From a bacterium BMS3Abin03 (GTDB lineage Bacteria > Bacteroidota > Ignavibacteria > Ignavibacteriales > Ignavibacteriaceae), in NCBI GenBank assembly GCA_002898075.1, contig BDSV01000096.1:1-57687 (forward strand): a stretch of DNA of 57,687 nt. The letters are read 5' to 3'. Below are positions 51,754-57,687 of the stretch, one piece after another. Both the position numbers and the translations under genes were made by a program. The notes under the pieces are model-generated. The model worked only from the letters and a program-made list of their open reading frames with translations. It was not told the origin of the DNA and did not search any database. The stretch's first letter is position 1. Each line of letters begins with the position of its first letter.

Positions 51754-52911
51754 GTGAAAAAGTTAATAATATATTACATAATCATCTTTACCTGGCTTGG
51801 TTTTAATACTATGTTTTCCCAGACTTTGTCTTCAGAGTTTGAAACGGCAAAACAATTACTTCTCCAAAGGAACTATAACGATGCAATCGTTATCCTGGAT
51901 AAAATATTAAACGAGAATAAAGAATATTTTGAAGCGGCAAATCTATTGGCTAAAGCTTATACGAACCTGGGACTGTACGAAGAAGCAGAAAAGTTTTACA
52001 TCAAATCTTTAAGCATAAAGCCGGATAATTATGATGCGATTGCGGGTATGGGAAGTATGTTCTTTTTAAAAGGCAATTACAATGCAGCAGAGTTATATTT
52101 AAGGAAAGCCGGGAAAATGAACGGGAATTCTGCAAGAGTCCTTTCGTTGCTGGGAAAAATCGGGATGATTAAAGGTGATTACAAAGAAGCCAAACGGATT
52201 TTTTTGGAATTAACAGAGATAGATTCAACAAACTCGGAAGCTCTTACAAATCTTGGTATTATCTATCAACAAGAAGGCGATGTGGCTAAAGCTGAAATGT
52301 ATTTCAGAAAGGAAGTAAATCACTATCCGAACGATGAACTGGCACGTATGAACCTCGGAGTATTTTACGGCAGCATAGGAGAGTTTCATAAGTCGATAGT
52401 AGAGTTGAATAAAGCAAAAGAACTTAACCCTAAAGATGAAAACGTTTATTTGTCGCTCGGTGTCTTCTATCTGCAAAAGAAAATTTACGGAGAAGCGGAG
52501 AAGAATTTTCGGGATGTGCTGGCTCTGAACAGGTTTAATCCGGATGCCTACTTCTATCTTATGCTGTTAAAAATGAAAAAAGGCGATTTGGATACTGCTT
52601 TAATTTACGGTAATAAGCTAACAAAGTTAAATGATGAATATCCTCAGGCACATCTTGTAATTTCGAATATTTATTTGCTAAAGGATGATTATAAAACCGC
52701 TATTGAACATGCAAAAATCGAGATTTCAAAATTCCCTAAAAACCCGGAGGGATATCTCCTGCTTGCCGGACTTTACTACTACGCGGGAGACGAATTAAAT
52801 TTTAACATAGTTAAAGTAAAGTTTCAAAGATTATTCGGAAAGGAATTTAATTTGAAAAATCCTCTCACGAAAGACAACTTTTTATTAGAAAGCGAGTTGA
52901 TGGGAAGATGA
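51754..52911 (+). CDS. Exported TPR protein
   Basis: 385 residues from a GTG start. A signal-like N terminus (KKLIIYYIIIFTWLGFNTMF) is followed by about ten TPR units (LLAKAYTNLGLYEEAEKFYI, NLGVFYGSIGEFHKSIVELN, SLGVFYLQKKIYGEAEKNFR). TPRs mediate protein-protein contact. In cytochrome c maturation the TPR protein CcmI/NrfG holds the apocytochrome for CcmF/CcmH. The location between CcmH-like and CcmF genes suggests the same here, but this is inferred from position only. Confidence 0.8.
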   Translation: MKKLIIYYIIIFTWLGFNTMFSQTLSSEFETAKQLLLQRNYNDAIVILDKILNENKEYFEAANLLAKAYTNLGLYEEAEKFYIKSLSIKPDNYDAIAGMGSMFFLKGNYNAAELYLRKAGKMNGNSARVLSLLGKIGMIKGDYKEAKRIFLELTEIDSTNSEALTNLGIIYQQEGDVAKAEMYFRKEVNHYPNDELARMNLGVFYGSIGEFHKSIVELNKAKELNPKDENVYLSLGVFYLQKKIYGEAEKNFRDVLALNRFNPDAYFYLMLLKMKKGDLDTALIYGNKLTKLNDEYPQAHLVISNIYLLKDDYKTAIEHAKIEISKFPKNPEGYLLLAGLYYYAGDELNFNIVKVKFQRLFGKEFNLKNPLTKDNFLLESELMGR

Positions 52912-53009
52912 TTATTAAAATTAGAACATTTAGTTTGTTTGTTGGCTCTGAAGCTGAATTAAACATCTACTCCTTTTATTCTTCAACTAAACAATATTTG
53001 CGGAGATAA
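52908..53009 (+). CDS. Possible 33-codon peptide gene
   Basis: ATG overlaps the TPR stop (ATGA) and the frame runs MIIKIRTFSLFVGSEAELNI to a TAA 2 bases before ccmF. Coupling by overlap makes translation possible, but the composition is ordinary and the frame may be chance. Confidence 0.22.
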   Translation: MIIKIRTFSLFVGSEAELNIYSFYSSTKQYLRR

Positions 53010-53011
53010 TA

Positions 53012-55420
53012 ATGTTAGGAAATATTTTAATTGTTATGACGATACTTACAGGGGTGTTTACATTAATAATGTATTACTATACATATAAGGGTTACGCCAA
53101 TACATTATCGCTTGCGAGAAATGGATATTATATAATGACTTCTTTAGTTGTAGCAGCAAGCGCATTATTACTTTATTATATATTAAGTCATCAGTTTCAG
53201 TACAGCTATGTTTTTGAATACAGCAGTAAAGATTTATCCTTTGGATTGTTATTATCGACATTCTTTGCCGGTCAGGAAGGCAGCTTCCTGTTATGGTTAT
53301 TATTTACAGCGCTGCTTGGTATATTCTTAATTAAATATCTGTCGGACGATACGAAAAAAGAATCTGCATTTATGCTTGTTTACACACTTGCAGCTTTGTT
53401 TTTAGTGATTTTAATAAATCCATTATTAAAAAATCCCTTCGCATATATATGGCAGGATCCAAGTTATCTCGAACTAAAATATTTTAACCCCGCCTATTAT
53501 AATTTACCGGAATTGAAAGGATTCCTTGCTGTTAATAAAAATACCGGCGGAGAATTTATAAAAATAGTTCCCGAACTTAAAGCAGCATTATCCGGTCTTG
53601 GAATTTCGATGAATGAATTTTTAATTCAAGGGAAAGGATTAAATCCGCTGCTGCAAAATTTCTGGATGCAGATTCATCCGCCGTTGTTATTTGTTGGGTT
53701 TGCAATGACAATAATTCCTTATTCATTTGCAATATCTGCAATAATAAGAAATGAATATAAATCATGGATAAAAGAATCGCTGCCATGGTTAGCCGCCGCA
53801 ATGATGGTGCTTGGATTTGCTATAATGGTGGGCGGCTATTGGGCTTACGGTGTTTTGGGATGGGGCGGATTCTGGGGCTGGGACCCCGTTGAAAATTCCA
53901 GTTTAGTTCCCTGGATAATCGGTGTAGCTGCTATTCACACAATGCTTATTCAACGAAGAACCCAGAAAACCGGAGGAACGGGCAAGTATATTAAAACAAA
54001 TCTCGTCCTGTCAATTTTAACGTTTGTGTTTGTAATTTACAGCACATTCCTTACAAGAAGCGGCATTCTTTCCGAAGCTTCCGTTCATTCTTTTGTTGAC
54101 CCCGGTATGCTAACGTATCTCTTTCTTTTAGGATTTATCTTAACTTTTACAATTTTGGGTATAGGCGGAGTTTTATACAGATGGAAAGAATTAAAAGTAA
54201 TCTCAAACGGCAATGAATATTTGCTTAGCCGGGAAAGCGGACTTATTTTCGGTGCCGCTCTTCTAATCGGTTCGGCAATTATTATTACGGTCGGAACATC
54301 GGCGCCAATCTTCGGAAGCGCGGTGGATGTTAAATTTTACAACCAGTTGAATTTACCAATTGCCATCCTGATAACTATTTTAATCTCGCTTAGCTTGTTC
54401 CTTAAATGGAAATCGACAGTACCGAAAGATTTTCTGAAGCAAATTAGTTATTACATGAGTATTACAGCAATATTAACAACTGCAGTTGTCTTAATTAGCC
54501 CGATCGAATCTCTTATTAATATAATTTTCACATTTGCAGTACTCTTTACGATAACCGTTAATGTAGTTCTGTTAATAAAGACAATAAAAGTAAGCTATAT
54601 AAATACCGGAGGTCATTTAGCCCATATAGGTGTTGGGGTATTTCTTCTGGGCGTTTTGTTATCGGGTAATTATACTATTTCCCGGCAGCTCGACCTGCCT
54701 ATAGGTCAAAATGTAAAGTTTAATGATTATCAATTGAAATTCATCGGGCATGAGCCAATCGAGGACGGAAATAAATTTGCATTTAATGTCGAAGTAAATG
54801 ACGGTGATAAAATTAAGATAGCTTCACCGGTTATGTTCAGCTCTGAATTTAACAATAACGTGATGCGCGAACCGGATATACTCGAAGGTTTGAGCAAAGA
54901 CTTTTACATCTCGCCGTTAGGATTTTCGGAAGGAGGCAATTCGGATAATTCAAATAAAGTGGAAGTTGTTTTGGAAAAGGGCGAATCGGTTGATTTCAAT
55001 AATTCCAAAATTACATTTTCAAAATTCTCGATTTCTGACGAAGATATGTCTGCAATGTTAGAAGGAAAAGATTTTGAAATGGGCGCTGATTTATCTGTTG
55101 AATACAAAGGTGATGTATATGCATCTAACCCTCATATAAAATTTACTAATGATGGACAGAAAATTATTGAATCTATTGTTAAACCGGCAAATATCAAATT
55201 GGCTGTTACAAAAATTGATGCTACCGGCTCTATAGACTTAATTATCGGAACATTAGATTCAAAAGAAGAAACGGGTGAAGAACAAGTTGAAACGCTAACA
55301 GTTGAAGCAAGTATTAAACCGAATATTAATTTAGTCTGGCTTGGCGTGCTTTTAATCACTATTGGGTTTATAATCGCTGCATTACGCAGAAGAAATGAAC
55401 TCATTGGTAGAAAGGAATAA
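53012..55420 (+). CDS. ccmF: CcmF-type cytochrome c haem lyase subunit
   Basis: 802 residues with 15 or so membrane helices. The haem-handling WWD motif is complete (WGGFWGWDPVENSSLVPW), preceded by FWMQIHPPLLFVGFAMTI and FAGQEGSFLLWLLF, which are conserved CcmF segments with His ligands. A soluble periplasmic domain (about 570-760) and a last helix end the protein. CcmF attaches haem to CxxCH motifs of exported cytochromes. ccmABCDE are not in the window, while a CcmH-like and a TPR gene are nearby. Confidence 0.9.
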   Translation: MLGNILIVMTILTGVFTLIMYYYTYKGYANTLSLARNGYYIMTSLVVAASALLLYYILSHQFQYSYVFEYSSKDLSFGLLLSTFFAGQEGSFLLWLLFTALLGIFLIKYLSDDTKKESAFMLVYTLAALFLVILINPLLKNPFAYIWQDPSYLELKYFNPAYYNLPELKGFLAVNKNTGGEFIKIVPELKAALSGLGISMNEFLIQGKGLNPLLQNFWMQIHPPLLFVGFAMTIIPYSFAISAIIRNEYKSWIKESLPWLAAAMMVLGFAIMVGGYWAYGVLGWGGFWGWDPVENSSLVPWIIGVAAIHTMLIQRRTQKTGGTGKYIKTNLVLSILTFVFVIYSTFLTRSGILSEASVHSFVDPGMLTYLFLLGFILTFTILGIGGVLYRWKELKVISNGNEYLLSRESGLIFGAALLIGSAIIITVGTSAPIFGSAVDVKFYNQLNLPIAILITILISLSLFLKWKSTVPKDFLKQISYYMSITAILTTAVVLISPIESLINIIFTFAVLFTITVNVVLLIKTIKVSYINTGGHLAHIGVGVFLLGVLLSGNYTISRQLDLPIGQNVKFNDYQLKFIGHEPIEDGNKFAFNVEVNDGDKIKIASPVMFSSEFNNNVMREPDILEGLSKDFYISPLGFSEGGNSDNSNKVEVVLEKGESVDFNNSKITFSKFSISDEDMSAMLEGKDFEMGADLSVEYKGDVYASNPHIKFTNDGQKIIESIVKPANIKLAVTKIDATGSIDLIIGTLDSKEETGEEQVETLTVEASIKPNINLVWLGVLLITIGFIIAALRRRNELIGRKE

Positions 55421-55423
55421 AAG

Positions 55424-55699
55424 ATGAAAAAAGTAACTGCTTACGTAAATACTATTAGAGTTCACTGGCTCGTCCATGAACTTCAAAAAATCGGGATAGA
55501 TGAAATAATGGTTACAGAATACTTCAAGCCGAAATCACAAATATCCCGCCTTGAATTAAAGTGCGGTAATATCTGGGTAGATCAGGTAAGAAAAATTATC
55601 CACGATGTAGGAACAACAGGAATTGCCTGTGATCATTATTTTGAAGTTACAGATCTGCATCCGGATGATAAATCAATCTTCCCCGATTTGTACGGATGA
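55424..55699 (+). CDS. Short PII-like protein
   Basis: 91 residues starting KKVTAYVNTIRVHWLVHELQ, with the beta-alpha-beta order and GIDEIMVTEYF strand of PII, and RLELKCGNIWVDQVRKII in the middle. It resembles the PII-like protein at 45755-46096 but is about 20 residues shorter and lacks the GDGWVFV-type signature. Three bases separate it from ccmF. Function unknown; nucleotide or metal sensing is possible. Confidence 0.65.
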   Translation: MKKVTAYVNTIRVHWLVHELQKIGIDEIMVTEYFKPKSQISRLELKCGNIWVDQVRKIIHDVGTTGIACDHYFEVTDLHPDDKSIFPDLYG

Positions 55700-55725
55700 T
55701 CAATTATAAAATGGAAGGTATACAA

Positions 55726-56223
55726 ATGGTCAAATCATTAATCAATTTTAATTCTTGGAGAATAATATTAATTCTGTTGATAACTTTTTTAATTGCAGCT
55801 CCTGCCGTATCAGTTTTTGCACAGGAATCAAATAATGCTTCGACAAATCCGGGTCATTATATTGATACGCTCGATCTCCAAATTCAAAAGCTTGGAAAAT
55901 TAAAAATCAAGATCGACAAACTTCAACTGACGGTAAATTCAAACAAATATCTCGTGATAAAGAAAGAAATGGAGAGTATGCATGCAATCGATCAGTTTAT
56001 AGCTTTAGCATCGCTTACTATAAATGTTACCGATGATGTCGATAAAATATTACAGCATTTAAAAATAATTGCAGCCACCGATAAATTAATACAAAACAAC
56101 GATACGAGAATGAACCTTCAAAAATTAATTGGTAATACAGGAATTATAATTAATGGTTTGGATAGAATGATAATAAATTTAGAAAATTCCCAAAAAATAC
56201 TTAATGAACATAATGCAAAATAA
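55726..56223 (+). CDS. Exported helical protein of unknown function
   Basis: 165 residues from 55726, where ATGGAAGGTATACAA supplies a GGAAGG site; an earlier in-frame ATG exists at 55696. A signal peptide (IILILLITFLIAAPAVSVFA) precedes a mainly helical mature part (DTLDLQIQKLGKLKIKIDKL, TDDVDKILQHLKIIAATDKL) with coiled-coil character and no Cys. No family recognised. It overlaps the next gene by 20 bases. Confidence 0.65.
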   Translation: MVKSLINFNSWRIILILLITFLIAAPAVSVFAQESNNASTNPGHYIDTLDLQIQKLGKLKIKIDKLQLTVNSNKYLVIKKEMESMHAIDQFIALASLTINVTDDVDKILQHLKIIAATDKLIQNNDTRMNLQKLIGNTGIIINGLDRMIINLENSQKILNEHNAK

Positions 56224-57091
56224 AAATAAAATAAACTACAGCTCGAACGCTAATATTTGGGGTGCAAAAAAAGTTGGATATGTATTTCTAATTACTATTC
56301 TCTTTTTCAATATTTCGGTACTCGCTCAGGAGAAGTGGAACCTAAACGCTTCGTTTGAATATGCAGGAAGCCATAATGTAAACGGCGCATATAATAATTT
56401 ATTCTACCTTGCCGGCGGAGTAAAATATACATCCGGTAAATATAGTATAGATGTAATACTTCCTATCGTAGCTCAGAACGGCGGTATGTACACCCAACTG
56501 GGTATGATGGTATTGAGAGACAGCGGTTTGAATCACCCCGATTCAACATTAAACCAGGGACATATAAAAGGTTCGGTGGTGGATGGCGAAACTATTACAA
56601 ACCTAGCTGCCGGCTTTGGTGATTTGCTATTAATTGGAAATTTTAAATTGGTTAGTGAAAAACGAAACTTACCAACTATATTCGCTGAATCATTTATAAA
56701 AATTCCAACCGCATCTAAAACAACACAAATAAGCACCGGTAAAATCGATTTTGGTTTATCGTTTAACATCCAAAAAACAATCCTGGGTATTATCGGTTCA
56801 GCAAAAGTCGGGTACTGGTTCTTAAGAAATCCCGATGCTCACACAATAAAAAATCCTGTTGCAGTTGCCTTAAGCATAGGTAAGAAAATTAAGAAAGATA
56901 AATATGCAATTTTTTTAATGTATGAAGGGTATTCAAAGATAGTTGCTAACTACTCTGCACCAAAAGAACTTTCAGTGCTATTGCAGTATTTCATTTCGTC
57001 GAATACAATATTATCTATTAAAGCATCGACGGGATTAAGCAGTTCATCACCGGATTTCTTGTTCGAAAGTAAATTTGATTTCAACATTTAA
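56204..57091 (+). CDS. Outer-membrane beta-barrel protein, paralogue 2
   Basis: 295 residues. A long N terminus leads to a signal segment (VGYVFLITILFFNISVLAQE) and a barrel, ending SKFDFNI. It aligns with the protein at 47261-48121 across most of its length, but it lacks the Met/His-rich loop of that copy. Start could be 56204 or the second ATG at 56213. Function unknown; probably an outer-membrane transporter of the same metal cluster. Confidence 0.65.
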   Translation: MNIMQNKNKINYSSNANIWGAKKVGYVFLITILFFNISVLAQEKWNLNASFEYAGSHNVNGAYNNLFYLAGGVKYTSGKYSIDVILPIVAQNGGMYTQLGMMVLRDSGLNHPDSTLNQGHIKGSVVDGETITNLAAGFGDLLLIGNFKLVSEKRNLPTIFAESFIKIPTASKTTQISTGKIDFGLSFNIQKTILGIIGSAKVGYWFLRNPDAHTIKNPVAVALSIGKKIKKDKYAIFLMYEGYSKIVANYSAPKELSVLLQYFISSNTILSIKASTGLSSSSPDFLFESKFDFNI

Positions 57092-57240
57092 TACAAATAA
57101 CAGGTTTATCCAGGTTAGGTAAAAGGGATGATTATAATGCGAGTTCTATATGACCAAAACAAGAAATTATAAATAAATAATATTTATTATTTTAAACATT
57201 TATATCTTTGGTATAATCTTTACAGGATTAATTTTTGCAG

Positions 57241-57687
57241 ATGAAGATTACGGGAAAAAAATATGAAAAACCGGATACGGTAACAGTAATTAACGGTAAT
57301 ACAATTATCATAAACGGAATTGCAGTAAGCGATTCAATTATAGCACTAAATGAAGCTGAAGAGCACAAGGGAAAAGAAGTTTTAAACGAAGGCGGGTTTA
57401 AGTTAAACTTTATTGATACAATGTTTGCACACGTACATAACAAAATAACACACTTTCCAATTTTACTTGCAGTTGCGGCATTCTTGTTTGCATTATTTGG
57501 GTATAAGAATAACAAGTTTGAAACTACTATTAAAATACTTTTACTTTTTGCGGGTATTTTCGCCGTCGTAGCATTTATAACAGGAACTATTCAAATTGAA
57601 CCTTTTATTGGCAAACCTAAAGAATGGCTGGCTAATGCTAATACACATAGAACTTTAGGAATTGTATCGGGAATATCGATATGGTTA
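57241..57687 (+). CDS. DUF2231-like membrane protein, truncated by the window; possible 5' frameshift
   Basis: 149 residues from ATG 57241 to the window edge. After a soluble start (PDTVTVINGNTIIINGIAVS), HVHNKITHFPILLAVAAFLF matches the opening of DUF2231 membrane domains, with later helices ILLLFAGIFAVVAFITGTI. This start gives no signal peptide. In the +2 frame just upstream (57177-57260) a signal sequence IILNIYIFGIIFTGLIFADE runs into the same GKK at an A7 run, so a one-base slip would join it to this gene, although no start codon precedes it. Confidence 0.55.
   Translation, partial: MKITGKKYEKPDTVTVINGNTIIINGIAVSDSIIALNEAEEHKGKEVLNEGGFKLNFIDTMFAHVHNKITHFPILLAVAAFLFALFGYKNNKFETTIKILLLFAGIFAVVAFITGTIQIEPFIGKPKEWLANANTHRTLGIVSGISIWL

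Overview
The window looks like chromosomal DNA of an Ignavibacteria/Melioribacter-type bacterium (Bacteroidota-Chlorobi superphylum). It is AT-rich. Two secreted proteins end in type IX secretion C-terminal signals containing YPNPFNPSTN. Several genes have a recognisable Shine-Dalgarno sequence, which is unusual in classical Bacteroidetes. Lysine synthesis is of the DapH type, and intergenic gaps are full of short palindromes. No transposase, integrase or CRISPR array was seen. All assignments come from reading the sequence; no database was searched.

Left part (1-10.1 kb): the end of a POT peptide transporter, a decayed Phd-type antitoxin, an RqcH/NFACT protein, a HicA/HicB pair, an M20 amidohydrolase, a RhuM-Fic protein and an orphan BrnA-like antitoxin. 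A minus-strand lysine/DAP operon follows (dapA, dapB, dapH, lysC). In it dapB carries an in-frame TAA just before its HHRFKKDKPSGTA motif, and a four-helix-bundle (IVP) element sits between dapB and dapH. A tRNA-Arg(ACG) follows, next to an apparently ORF-less copy of the same element.

Middle part (10.8-28.8 kb, almost all minus strand): a coherent molybdoenzyme island. In transcription order it has a lipoprotein substrate-binding protein (X), a histidine kinase (S) and an NtrC-family sigma-54 activator (R). Next come two phased repeats and a good sigma-54 promoter (TGGCATTTCCATTGC) in front of tatA and a porin. Then come a four-cluster Fe-S protein and a Tat-exported 1062-residue molybdopterin oxidoreductase. 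Molybdenum-cofactor genes (moaA, moaC, MOSC, moeA, mobA) end the series, followed by a second copy of the porin and a PagL-like protein. The layout suggests a ligand-induced anaerobic respiratory module. The substrate is unknown; tetrathionate/arsenate-type enzymes are the nearest families.

Right part (29.1-57.7 kb, mostly plus strand): glutaredoxin, groES, a secreted T9SS protein, then an ECF sigma factor, a zinc-type anti-sigma factor with a membrane segment, and a TPR-CHAT protease that appears exported and membrane-anchored, which is a candidate proteolytic signalling system. A polysaccharide deacetylase is flanked by 50-base direct repeats. From 39.6 kb to the end runs a long metal/haem cluster: CusCBA efflux, two PII-like proteins, a Met/His-rich metal-binding protein, a very Met-rich exported protein and two paralogous outer-membrane proteins. 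It also contains a zinc-ribbon/CcmH-like protein, a DUF2318 (FtrD-like) protein, an FtsX-LolD ABC transporter, a TPR protein, CcmF and a DUF2231-like membrane protein cut by the window end. Together they suggest envelope copper/iron handling linked to cytochrome c maturation.
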